From positions 1,488,001 through 1,552,000 of the forward strand of contig NZ_CP037922.1 of the NCBI RefSeq assembly GCF_004355185.1: a DNA stretch of 64,000 nucleotides, in the 5' to 3' direction. Made by a program: the position numbers and the translations under genes. This DNA comes from Hymenobacter radiodurans (GTDB lineage Bacteria > Bacteroidota > Bacteroidia > Cytophagales > Hymenobacteraceae). Below are positions 1 to 8,451 of this stretch, in pieces. Below the pieces are notes generated by a model. The model was not told the origin of the DNA and searched no databases. It saw only the letters and a program-made list of their open reading frames with translations. Position 1 is the stretch's first letter. The number at the start of each line of letters is the position of its first letter.

Positions 1-443
1 ATTGTAAGGGAAAAATTAGGACCAACTAGTTTGTTCGTTACCAGTAACAATAGCGAAATGATAGATGTAATACCATAGAAAAAAAGCACATATCGTCGTT
101 GTCTAGGATAGGGTAACAACAAAAAGAGCAATGCCAAACAGACTGTCACATACAAGAGACTATATAAAATAACAGCTGGAATACTATGCGGTCGATTCAT
201 AGTCTGACTGATCACGCTACCTTGTTCAAAAAATCGAGGTAGGTATGGCGTCAGGCCTAACGTATCAAAGAGCCTTTGACAAAAAGTGCCGAGTACAGCA
301 TATAGCTGTTCAGCGTAAAACGAAGCACTAAATAGAATTAGGACCAATAATAAGCAGCAGCCTAGGCGCATACCAGTATGGTCAGTAAGCCTCTTAAATG
401 CTGGTTTGTGTTCAATACTAATTGAGTCTTTAAGCGGGGACAT
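1..443 (-). CDS. Membrane protein paired with exosortase, partial at window edge
   Basis: An open frame starts at ATG 443 and runs off the left edge without a stop (147 codons visible). The protein begins MSPLKDSISIEHK and has hydrophobic stretches at about residues 29-45, 93-112 and 120-137, so it is an integral inner-membrane protein. Its start overlaps the end of the exosortase gene by 14 bases, which implies translational coupling. Exosortases of Bacteroidota are often followed by a small family-specific membrane protein, and this is the likely identity. I cannot assign a function beyond that; the C-terminus lies outside the window. Confidence 0.6.
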   Translation of the reverse strand, partial: MSPLKDSISIEHKPAFKRLTDHTGMRLGCCLLLVLILFSASFYAEQLYAVLGTFCQRLFDTLGLTPYLPRFFEQGSVISQTMNRPHSIPAVILYSLLYVTVCLALLFLLLPYPRQRRYVLFFYGITSIISLLLLVTNKLVGPNFSLT

Positions 444-960
444 GCTGGGTTGAGTTGACAGGAACTTTGGTTGCCAGACGCGTAGCCCACCAGATCCATA
501 ACAGGAAGATAAACCCGTACACGAGGAAAGTAAACGTATAGTGGTGATTAAAGTCTACAGTCTGGTGCCAGTATAGATGATTTAAACAAAGAGCCGCAAT
601 ACGTAAAATATTGATGCTATAAATAAGGATAAGACCCATGGGGATAAACCATATTTTGTGCCGTATGGGCCCGGGAAAAGCCAACACAAATCCTGCGAAC
701 AAGGCATACAATACTAACCCATCACAGTAATACCCAATCTTGACAGCGGGGGTATTCGATAAGAGAATCAAGTTTGCTTGGTCACTTGATACCGCAGCTT
801 CGAAACCAAATAAACGAAGAACTGCGGCACCCGCTGTTGCGATATTCTGCGTTAAAGCAGCATCGAGACGACCATCAATAGCTAAATATTGCTCATAGCC
901 AAAAAGCCAAACCAAATAAAGGCTTCCAGCTATAAGCATAAAACGTATTAGAGGGTTCAT
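430..960 (-). CDS. Exosortase/archaeosortase family protein
   Basis: This 176-residue polytopic membrane protein carries the three invariant exosortase residues in order: Cys79 in KIGYYCDGL, Arg120 in SINILRIA and His140 in FNHHYTF. Exosortases are cysteine transpeptidase-like enzymes that recognise a C-terminal tripartite tag (short motif, transmembrane helix, basic tail), cleave it and hand the protein to the cell surface. It is short, as Bacteroidota-type exosortases are, compared with the longer proteobacterial EpsH forms. Two candidate substrates with a PID-type tag lie just upstream on the same strand. The next gene overlaps its 3' end. The exact exosortase subfamily is not determined. 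Confidence 0.85.
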   Translation of the reverse strand: MNPLIRFMLIAGSLYLVWLFGYEQYLAIDGRLDAALTQNIATAGAAVLRLFGFEAAVSSDQANLILLSNTPAVKIGYYCDGLVLYALFAGFVLAFPGPIRHKIWFIPMGLILIYSINILRIAALCLNHLYWHQTVDFNHHYTFTFLVYGFIFLLWIWWATRLATKVPVNSTQHVPA

Positions 961-1001
961 AATTAATATCGAAGAATTAATGTTCTTTTAATTATATACT
1001 G

Positions 1002-1051
1002 TATAATAAAAGAATAGCCTTGCGGGTCAGCAGGGCTAGTCTTTTATTATA
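1002..1051 (-). terminator. Hairpin between the tagged-protein genes and exosortase
   Basis: Two 18-base arms (1002-1019 and 1034-1051) are inverted complements with a single mismatch, around a 14-base loop. Each arm has an A/T-rich end, so the hairpin could stop transcription from the two small tagged-protein genes on the minus strand. The exosortase would then have its own promoter in the AT-rich 961-1000 stretch. Confidence 0.6.
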
Positions 1052-1060
1052 TAGTCAAAT

Positions 1061-1177
1061 CTAAAGCTGTGCCTTCTTATTAAGTCGAGCCTTATTGATA
1101 CGACGCAAGGCATAGGCTGCTCCTCCAGCGAGAAGCAATGAAGCTCCTCCATCTATGGGGGCATCTGTAGGACCACC
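1061..1177 (-). repeat. Direct repeat, copy 1 (117 bp)
   Basis: The 117 bases encoding the PID tag are identical, base for base, to 1329-1445. The flanks diverge abruptly. This indicates recent tandem duplication or gene conversion of the 3' end. Confidence 0.9.
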
Positions 1178-1270
1178 CTTGTCTTTGTCTTTGCCTTGCA
1201 CAGGTGTGATTGCCAGGCTTAACAGGAAGACTAGAGCTGACAAGGAAAATAAACTCACAAGTTTTTTCAT
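1061..1270 (-). CDS. Small surface protein with PID-type C-terminal sorting tag
   Basis: This 69-residue protein has a signal peptide (MKKLVSLFSLSALVFLL, ending near TPVQG), a short charged linker KDKDKGG, and a C-terminal tag. The tag consists of the motif APIDGG, a hydrophobic helix ASLLLAGGAAYAL and a basic tail RRINKARLNKK. This is the three-part pattern of exosortase substrates, and the PID variant is one I recall as a named sorting domain in Bacteroidota. Almost nothing remains after removal of signal and tag, so it may be a minimal or decayed paralogue of its neighbour. The start is ATG at 1270. Its last 117 bases are identical to those of the next gene. Confidence 0.75.
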   Translation of the reverse strand: MKKLVSLFSLSALVFLLSLAITPVQGKDKDKGGPTDAPIDGGASLLLAGGAAYALRRINKARLNKKAQL

Positions 1271-1328
1271 AACAGTACTACTTTAAAAGGTGAAAAGAAA
1301 AGGAAATTAGATTGGGAGTTGATGAAGC

Positions 1329-1445
1329 CTAAAGCTGTGCCTTCTTATTAAGTCGAGCCTTATTGATACGACGCAAGGCATAGGCTGCTCCTCCAGCGAG
1401 AAGCAATGAAGCTCCTCCATCTATGGGGGCATCTGTAGGACCACC
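1329..1445 (-). repeat. Direct repeat, copy 2 (117 bp)
   Basis: Identical to 1061-1177; it covers the 3' end and stop codon of the second tagged-protein gene. Confidence 0.9.
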
Positions 1446-1625
1446 ATTGGGGCCACCATTTCCTTTACCATTGCCATTATTGCCTTGGCAATTTCCACAC
1501 TGGTTAGGTTCTCCACCCTTACCAGTATCCTTATCCTTATCGTTTTTTGCCTGTACGGGTGTGATTGTCATCCCTAACAGAAGGATTAAGGCGGATGAGG
1601 AAAGTAAACTCATAAGCTTTTTCAT
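1329..1625 (-). CDS. Gly/Asn-rich surface protein with PID-type C-terminal sorting tag
   Basis: I chose ATG 1625, giving 98 residues, because it places a signal peptide (MKKLMSLLSSSALILLL) at the N-terminus; an in-frame extension to 1703 would bury it. The mature part is a low-complexity Gly/Asn/Lys linker with a CGNC pair, followed by the tag APIDGG, a transmembrane helix and a basic tail identical to that of the neighbouring 69-residue protein. It is a probable exosortase substrate displayed on the surface or in the EPS matrix. The two cysteines could form an intramolecular or intermolecular disulfide. No enzymatic domain is visible. Confidence 0.75.
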   Translation of the reverse strand: MKKLMSLLSSSALILLLGMTITPVQAKNDKDKDTGKGGEPNQCGNCQGNNGNGKGNGGPNGGPTDAPIDGGASLLLAGGAAYALRRINKARLNKKAQL

Positions 1626-1881
1626 AAGAGTACTATTTAAAAAGGTGAAAAATGAGGAAATGAACAGGAAATAGTGCTCATAATAAGGAGGTATAGGCTG
1701 CATGCCTCGTAAGGGTTTATACTATTGAATGATAGTATAAAAGGCTTGTAATTAACTATAGCTCAGCAGTTCTCTAGGAGCGCAAGCTTTTCAAAGAGTT
1801 ATAATAATACTACGGAGAAATGGTTTTTGCAACCAGTTTTATCCAAATTTATTTGGTTTTATTTATATAATGTAACTGTAT

Positions 1882-1889
1882 TAGTTTTG
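1882..1889 (+). promoter_or_regulatory. Candidate Bacteroidota -7 element
   Basis: TAGTTTTG matches the Bacteroidota -7 consensus TAnnTTTG. It lies in the AT-rich stretch 1626-1977, 88 bases before the beta-helix gene. A TTTG occurs upstream (about 1855) but farther than the usual 19-20 bases, so the assignment is weak. Nothing else was seen in 1626-1977. Confidence 0.3.
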
Positions 1890-1977
1890 TATAATTTATA
1901 AAGTTCTTCTATTTGAATAAAAGAATCTTTAAATTAATATCTCATTCGGGTCAGGGAGCCTGTTATAACTAATACCT

Positions 1978-4900
1978 ATGACTATGAGGCGCCTTGGATT
2001 ATGTGTCGCGGTATTAACAGCTTGGGTATGGGGTAATGGTGCACTAACAGCTGCCGCTCAAACCAGTATATTCAACGCAAGTCCAACGGGTCAGCCAGGG
2101 GAGACGATCAACTTACAAGGCCATTTCAGTGCTACAGTCAAAGTGTATCTTGCGCAAGCAACCGCTGGCACAGCCATTACTCCATCCATCCTAGTGCAGA
2201 GCGCGGGGCAGGCTACAGTGGCAATTCCCAACAACTGGCCGTTAGATGTTTATAAACTGTGGGTGGAAGACAGCACCTCCCACAGTCCTGCCTTCTATAT
2301 AAATCGCGCTAGAGGCATACATTACGACTCCCCTGAAGTGATAGCGGGGGGGACGGTGCGAATCTTTGGCCGAAATTTGAAGTTTGCCCAGGGCACCTGT
2401 GGTGTTCGGTTCGTGCAGCATGATTCAGGCGCTTCAACGGACGCAACCATTGAGGAAAGTGAATCCGAGGAATACAAAATCCGCGTTCACATCCCTCCAA
2501 GTTTACTCGCTGGCCGGACTTACGATGTTTATATAACAAACGGGCTGGGGGCTTATTAGGAGAAACTAAAGTGGAGCAGCCGCTTACTGTTATTGAAAGA
2601 AACACTAATACCTATGACCTTCCTGTTGGCTGGGGCCATAAATACAACTTTACTCAAAACATCTATAATGTAAAAACTGATTCTCGTCTCGCAGTAAAGG
2701 CCGTAGGAGACGGAATAACGAATGACAAGCCAGCTATCCAAACCGCCATAAGTATGGCTAAAAAAGCGGGCGGAGGGATTATTTTCTTCCCAGAGGGAAT
2801 CTATAAGTTACTCCATAGTGGTTGGGGAGGATTGGAGTTAGGAGACCGAGTGATACTAGCAGGGGAAGGAATTGATAAAACGGTTCTCCGCTATGGCTAC
2901 CCTGGGGAAAGTGGTGTTGGAGTACGCCTAAATCCGGGCGTAAAAACCACAGGGTTGGCCGATTTAACTATTGAGAATATATCCGATGGTGGCCATTGGG
3001 CTTCCAACTTGAGTGCTTCTGGGGTCGAGGAATTCTTTATGCAGCGAGTGTGCTGGAAGCTGAACCAAGGCAGGTGGCTAGATATCGCCGATGCTAATAA
3101 GGTATGTATCGTCAACTGTGACTTCACCCAGGGAGTAACAGCAACAACAGGTTATCGAGGTCCCTTGCGTATGGATGGTAGCCAGAATGTGGTGTATGCA
3201 GATAATAAAATGGTATATGCAAACGATGGACTGCACTTCGGCCATACCCGAGAAAGGGGGGGGGCGCAAAACATTGTGTTTGAGAATAATAAAACTTACC
3301 GGGATGGTAGTGCGCGGTGGCCACGTAATGCTCGAGTGATCACGCACGTCACCACCTGGAATTTTGCCCGTAATGTGGCTATTCTGAACAATACATTTCA
3401 CGTGATTAATGGACGCCCGCAGAACACGAATGACGGGGAAACCATTTTATCAGAACAAGGTGCTAATTATGCGCCTGATGAGTCCGTTGGCACCGTTTCC
3501 AGTGCGACCAGCAATACCCTTACTGACAATACCAAAGCTTGGGGAATTTGGTACAACCTCGGGTTGGGGTCGGCATTGTGCATGGCAAAGGGATGGGCCA
3601 ATGGCGGCAGATTACGAACCGGACCGCAACCACCCTCACCTTGGAAAGTAATTGGGAAGTGATACCTGATCATACGTCCCGCTATGCTATCTGGACTTGG
3701 GGGGCAGAAAATTGGCTGGTGCAAGGAAATGTAATGGAAGGTAACCAGCGCGGGATTATGTTGTCGCAAAACGCTAACCACGACATTGCCATAGTAGGTA
3801 ATACCCTGATTAATAATGGTTCCATTGATATTGCCCCTTTCAACGAGAAACACCAAACTGGCAAACTACCATTGGGATGTATCCTACCTGGAATATCCAG
3901 ATAGTAAAGAACTCGGTTTCCGACCTCAATGGTGAAATGGGGGTTTTTATTGGCGTTCATCCAACCCAGCATATTCAACACAAGCCTTTTGGCACCTTAG
4001 CCCTGGGCGTAGAGATGCGGAATAACTCGATTACGGCGCATATTCCTAATGTAATAGCACGAGTAGACGATAATTTTCCCAATGGCTACCTGAATTACTT
4101 GGAATTCCATAAGCTGGAGCACAATTATGTGGATGAAGGTATTCCCGCCATTCTCGGCAGTATCATTCAAAACAACAGTGCCACCAACTGTGAGAACGCC
4201 GTCTACCTTAATTCGGGTACGTACAACGCGGTTGTTTGTAATACCCGTTTGGTCAATACAGCCCATGGCATCAAGGATAAGACACTGCAGGGGCTGAATC
4301 ATGCCTCAGTCCAGACCACTACCTGTGCGGACGGGACTACAGGTCAACTCCCGCTAGCAGATCCTAAAACAAATCTGCCTATTCTGAGCAGTGCGGGCCT
4401 CACCCGTCTGCTGCCCCTTACTGGCTCTACTCATAGGGGAGAAATTACGGCATTCACAATTAGCAAATTGCCGTCCGTCACGAGTGGGATACTTTATATT
4501 AATGAGACTCCAGTAGCAAAAGATACCGTTGTCTCGAGTGATCAAGCCGCTTTTGTAAGCTTTTACCCTAGCCTAAACTATACTGGCACTGTGAGCTTTG
4601 CCTATTGCTCTATTGATGATCAAAGCAATAGGAGCTTACCGGCTACTTTTAGTATTCCCATCATTTCCCCGCCCTCCGTCCAACAAATGCACTTTGCCGT
4701 TGAAGGTGATAGCGCAAATGCATTTCTACACTGGGAAATAGCTTCTAAAACGAATGTAAAGTACTTTACGGTGCAGCGCAGCCTCGAAGGGATTCACTTT
4801 ACTGCAGTCGGTCGAATAAATGTGCGTGACAGCATAACATCAGTCAAAACAACCTATGATTACCAGGATATAGGTATTGGTACAACCTCTCAGGGTTCTA

Positions 4901-5216
4901 TTTACTATCGACTAGAACAATTTAATACAGATGGTTCAATCCAGCATAGCTACGCGCGATCAATTTACTTTCTGACGAAGAATGCCCCTAAGGTAAATAT
5001 CTATCCCAATCCAACCGACAATAATCTGTACGTGGGTTTATCTGCCCCCCGGCGCAACTTGAAATTTATTCGGTAGCAGGGGCATTGATACAAATTACTT
5101 ATACGTCTACCAAAGAGAGCGTACTAAATGTAAGGAGATTACCAGCCGGGGTATATATTTTATTGATTAAAACCCGAGTAGGCGATCAAACACGGCACTA
5201 TTTCATTAAAAATTAA
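1978..5216 (+). CDS. T9SS-exported pectate-lyase-like beta-helix protein (four apparent frameshifts)
   Basis: Five overlapping frames form one protein of about 1080 residues once four single bases are restored in G/C runs at 2547-2551, 3566-3569, 3874-3876 and 5045-5050. Domains in order: signal peptide (to about residue 28, TAAAQ); two IPT/Ig-like segments (to about 200); a pectate-lyase-3-type right-handed beta-helix starting near VKAVGDGITNDKPAIQ; further beta-helix repeats rich in N ladders; a cadherin/FN3-like region; and a C-terminal T9SS type A sorting domain (VNIYPNPTDNNLYV, ending YFIKN). It is therefore secreted to the surface and probably binds or cleaves a polysaccharide, perhaps the EPS made by the adjacent cluster. 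The substrate is unknown. A true pseudogene is possible but less likely, because all four lesions are one-base losses in homopolymers. Confidence 0.75.
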
Positions 5217-5253
5217 AAAAGAAAATAATATAGACCCAAATATAATGTATAGG

Positions 5254-6503
5254 TTATAATGCTAGGGCTTGAAAAGATTTCATGATCGTGTCAATTTCTA
5301 AGTATCGATCCGCGTAAGAGCGAGCATTTATTCTAATATTATCATTAGGCTCATTTAGGGCATCCATTAAACCCTTGTTTAACGCTACTTGATTTTCTGG
5401 TTCAACAACCAAAGCTATATTGTGTTTCTTAATTAAAGAGCTAAGGCCAGAGTCTCCATTAGCCGTTACTAAAGCTAATCCCCAATAGCTAGTATTGTAG
5501 TGAGTTTAGATGGCATTACTAAATCACACGTGCTGCATTTTTGAATAACTAAATGAACATCAGCTAGGTTGAGAAAATAGTTGAACTTTTCAAGTGGCTG
5601 CACCGGAAAAAATTGAATGTTAGTAAGATTCAGCTCTTGCGCTAACCGTATCAAGTGATCTTTATAGGGGCCGGATCCACAGATAATAAATTTAATATTA
5701 GTGTGGTTTTCTCGGAATTGGTTTGCAACATACAAAATGTTTTCTAATCCTTGCTTTTCCCCAATTGCACCTGAGTATAAAACAATTCTTTCGGCGTTAC
5801 TAAAGCCAAATAAGGTTTTCAGTTTGCACTTGTCTTGTATAGGAAAAAAAAGACTGGTGTCGGCCCAATTTGGGAAAAAGTGAACTTTTTTCTCTGATTT
5901 TTCATGTATTTTGATTGCCATAGCTTCGGATATAGTAGTGATGAAATCCGATTTATCGAAAATGAATCTTTCAATTTTAAATAGTACCTTGATTAAGAAG
6001 GCGGATTTAATCATGTGTAGATCACGAGCGGCTTCGATTTGCATATCTTGTATGTGATAAATAAAGGTAGATTTTTGTAAAAACTTACATAATATTCCTA
6101 AAAAACCGAGTTCAAAAGCGGGCGCGATAGTAATCACATATTCGAATTTGTGTTTGCAAAGCAAGTGAATTAGCTTAATTAATGCAGTAAATAAGAAAGA
6201 TAAATCTAAAATAATTCTTTTGATGCCCGAAGGTTTAGCCGGTACATAAATTGGGCAGCGACAAATAGTGATTTTGCCTCCAGATGGATAGGCTATAACT
6301 TCGGTTGTAAAAGAAAAGCGATTTTTAAAATAGGGTTCTTGAACCTTCCAGTAAGGATAATACGGATAGGTAGTAATGACGGTACAGGTATATCCTTTTT
6401 TAGCAAGCCAAGCAATCATTTCCCCGTTGTACTTACCAATTCCTGTAGGCTCAGGATAGAAATTATAGCCTATCAATAACAGATGTTTTTTGCTAGTTAT
6501 CAT
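5254..6503 (-). CDS. Glycosyltransferase family 4, WcaI-like (one apparent frameshift)
   Basis: The N-terminus (LLIGYNFYPEPTGIGKYN, then TTYPYYPYWKV) is typical of WcaI-type GT4 glycosyltransferases of colanic-acid-like clusters. The C-terminal Rossmann half has VLYSGAIGEKQGLENIL and the donor-binding region MPSKLTTILAIG. The frame breaks at a C4 run (5480-5483). Adding one base continues it as GGLALVTANGDSGLSSLI to a stop at 5254-5256, giving 416 residues, the normal length. It transfers a sugar from a nucleotide donor to the lipid-linked repeat unit on the cytoplasmic side of the membrane. It converges with the beta-helix gene, with only 37 bases between them. Confidence 0.8.
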
Positions 6504-6516
6504 CGCGTTTAATACT

Positions 6517-7497
6517 TTAGTAGTAGGTCTTTAAAATGTTGAACATTCTTCGTTGTCCGCTATGGGAAAGATGAATATTGTCCCTGTAATCATGGGGTTG
6601 CATATTGTAATCTAATTCTTCAACTAACTTTATTTTGTTACTTTCGCAAAAATCAATTATCAGTTGTCCCTGTGCGTTGTAGCGCCGGAAATTAAGTTCG
6701 TTGATGTCAGCATGTAAATAGATTGTTAACGGTATTTTAGCGCTATCACAGTAGGCTTTAAATGCACTGAATCCGGTATTAAAATTTGCGCCTCGTTTAT
6801 ATTTATTTATTAATAGTTGATCGGTTCTGGTACTTTTAGTCCACTCTTCATTAGAAAAAAATTGCTTGAGGTAAGGATGGTATAGGTAGCGATCTAGAAC
6901 CTCACAGATTGCTGAACCATATTGGGTATTAGGGTAGTTAGGATGAATACCGACTATTTTCTCAAAAGTCATATTATCGTAAGCATCGTGAGAACTTACT
7001 ACTAACAAAATGCCTTTAGCCTTAAAGTTGCCGTATTTTTTTAAATAAGCATAGCAGTTGTCTGGGCCCCACGAGCCCGCGCTAATGTTGGTAAATAATA
7101 TCTCCTTCTTATATTTTTTGGACAGGTAGCTAGAAAGCATAGTTGTGGCCAAGCTATCTTGCTCGGTCAAGGCGCCCCCATTCAAGATAGAATCGCCGAA
7201 TCCAAGGATAACAGTTGAGTCAGTGGGTAACAATTCTCGGTTCCTTTGAGAGAAAGAGTTATATAGATTGTTATGACCAAATCTTTGTTTTGTTTGCGGA
7301 ATAGGAATATACTCCATATGAGCATCTTCTCTAAATAAGATAGCATTGCCAAATCCAAAATAGCTACGCAATACTATTTCCATAGTGAATAAAAGTACAA
7401 TGAAGATGATTATTCCATAAATTAAGTTTTTGCTTGATATTCTTCGCATACACAAACTTGAACTATGCCGAAAACAACTTTTAACGGCTGTGTTCAT
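6517..7497 (-). CDS. Membrane-anchored SGNH/GDSL hydrolase
   Basis: ATG 7497 (a GTG lies directly upstream) gives 326 residues. A single transmembrane helix at about 25-46 (IYGIIIFIVLLFTMEIVL) anchors an extracytoplasmic domain. SGNH blocks are visible: GFGDSILNGG (nucleophile Ser), SAGSWGPDN (Gly and Asn), and a C-terminal DNIHLSHSG (Asp/His pair). In EPS loci such enzymes usually add or remove acetyl groups on the polysaccharide; here it sits 51 bases downstream of a WcaF-type acetyltransferase gene and probably edits the same polymer. The exact ester is not predictable. No GC anomaly relative to its neighbours. Confidence 0.75.
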   Translation of the reverse strand: MNTAVKSCFRHSSSLCMRRISSKNLIYGIIIFIVLLFTMEIVLRSYFGFGNAILFREDAHMEYIPIPQTKQRFGHNNLYNSFSQRNRELLPTDSTVILGFGDSILNGGALTEQDSLATTMLSSYLSKKYKKEILFTNISAGSWGPDNCYAYLKKYGNFKAKGILLVVSSHDAYDNMTFEKIVGIHPNYPNTQYGSAICEVLDRYLYHPYLKQFFSNEEWTKSTRTDQLLINKYKRGANFNTGFSAFKAYCDSAKIPLTIYLHADINELNFRRYNAQGQLIIDFCESNKIKLVEELDYNMQPHDYRDNIHLSHSGQRRMFNILKTYY

Positions 7498-7548
7498 CAC
7501 TGGAAAAAATTAATATCTAAAATGTTCGCGCACTAATTTTGTATTGTT

Positions 7549-8097
7549 TTAAATGTGCATAGTACGAGCTCTGACGAATGCTGCCGGATTGCCCGAATAA
7601 ATGGACCAGGCCTCCATATTCTTTGTAGCCACCGATTGCACGGTTAAGATCGAATGAGATTTACAAATAACCCCTGGGCAAACAACCGACCGAGCTCCAA
7701 TCCACACGCCATCTTCTAATTGTATTTTGCCCAAGCGATAAGGAAAGTTACTCAGTCTATAATCATGGTTGCCTGTAAGCAACATAGCCCCCTGTGATAT
7801 ACTTACGTTATTTCCTATGGAAACAGTATCCAGGTTGTCTATCCATACCGATTCTCCTATCCAACAATTTCTTCCGAGGGTTAACAACCAAGGATATTTA
7901 ATTCTTACTTTAGTTTTAATCACGATTCCTTCTCCTATTTGAGCCCCAAAGAAGCGCAATAACATTACTTTGAATTTATAGGGCCAAGGAAATGCAGAGT
8001 CAAAAATGTAATAATTAATGAAATACCAAGCAATTACTTTTCCTTTAGAGCCCGCTTTGTAATCACCAACATCAAATTTAGACAGATCAGTTTGCAT
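7549..8097 (-). CDS. WcaF-family acetyltransferase
   Basis: This 182-residue left-handed beta-helix (hexapeptide-repeat) acetyltransferase has the WcaF-type N-terminus around YYIFDSAFPWPYKFK, hexapeptide turns such as IGNNVSISQGAMLL and VWIGARSVVCPGV, and the catalytic His in TGNHDYRL. It transfers acetyl from acetyl-CoA to a sugar of the repeat unit in the cytoplasm. The C-terminus ends GNPAAFVRARTM, the usual family ending. It is the first gene of a minus-strand unit continuing into the SGNH hydrolase and the WcaI-like transferase. ATG 8097 is the only sensible start. Confidence 0.85.
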   Translation of the reverse strand: MQTDLSKFDVGDYKAGSKGKVIAWYFINYYIFDSAFPWPYKFKVMLLRFFGAQIGEGIVIKTKVRIKYPWLLTLGRNCWIGESVWIDNLDTVSIGNNVSISQGAMLLTGNHDYRLSNFPYRLGKIQLEDGVWIGARSVVCPGVICKSHSILTVQSVATKNMEAWSIYSGNPAAFVRARTMHI

Positions 8098-8451
8098 TGA
8101 GCAACGAGAAAATTATTAAGGTGACGTTTAGTAAAAAAACAGCTCTAATGTTCACTTCAGGGAGCTGGGCAATATCATGAACTAAAAATTATGCATGTAA
8201 TGATTGCATCTTCCCCACCAAACGAAACCTAGTAGCGGATTTACCATCCAATGATAATTCCTTCGGTAAGACCCTCCAGTTATTCGACTGTTATAACTCG
8301 TATCTTCAAAGCGCGCTTAAATTCTTTTAATATCAGCTTAATCAAAAAAATAAAAGTAAGCTAAGCAACTTTGCTTACTTTTAAGGTAGGGTTATCTCTT
8401 TGATACAGGTCTTACTTTTATTTTTCGCCCATAATATTTTATTAAAACAGA
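8098..8451. other. Intergenic region between two EPS transcription units
   Basis: No convincing reading frame is present. It contains the terminator at 8352-8382 for the long upstream EPS operon and probably the promoter of the WcaF-family gene. Nothing else was seen. Confidence 0.5.
8352..8382 (-). terminator. Intrinsic terminator of the EPS operon
   Basis: The arms AAAAGTAAGC (8352-8361) and GCTTACTTTT (8373-8382) are perfect inverted complements around an 11-base loop. The A-run to the left reads as a U-run on minus-strand transcripts, so it ends the operon that descends from the Wzc-like kinase gene. Confidence 0.7.

Noticed and set aside
1423..1674. An 83-residue plus-strand frame over the second tagged-protein gene.
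   Set aside because: It is antisense to a gene with signal peptide and sorting tag; its Pro/Leu content mirrors the Gly-rich linker on the other strand.
2571..3662. Separate small genes in place of the beta-helix protein.
   Set aside because: The frames continue one another at exact one-base steps, domain order is coherent, and only the first has a signal peptide and only the last a T9SS signal.
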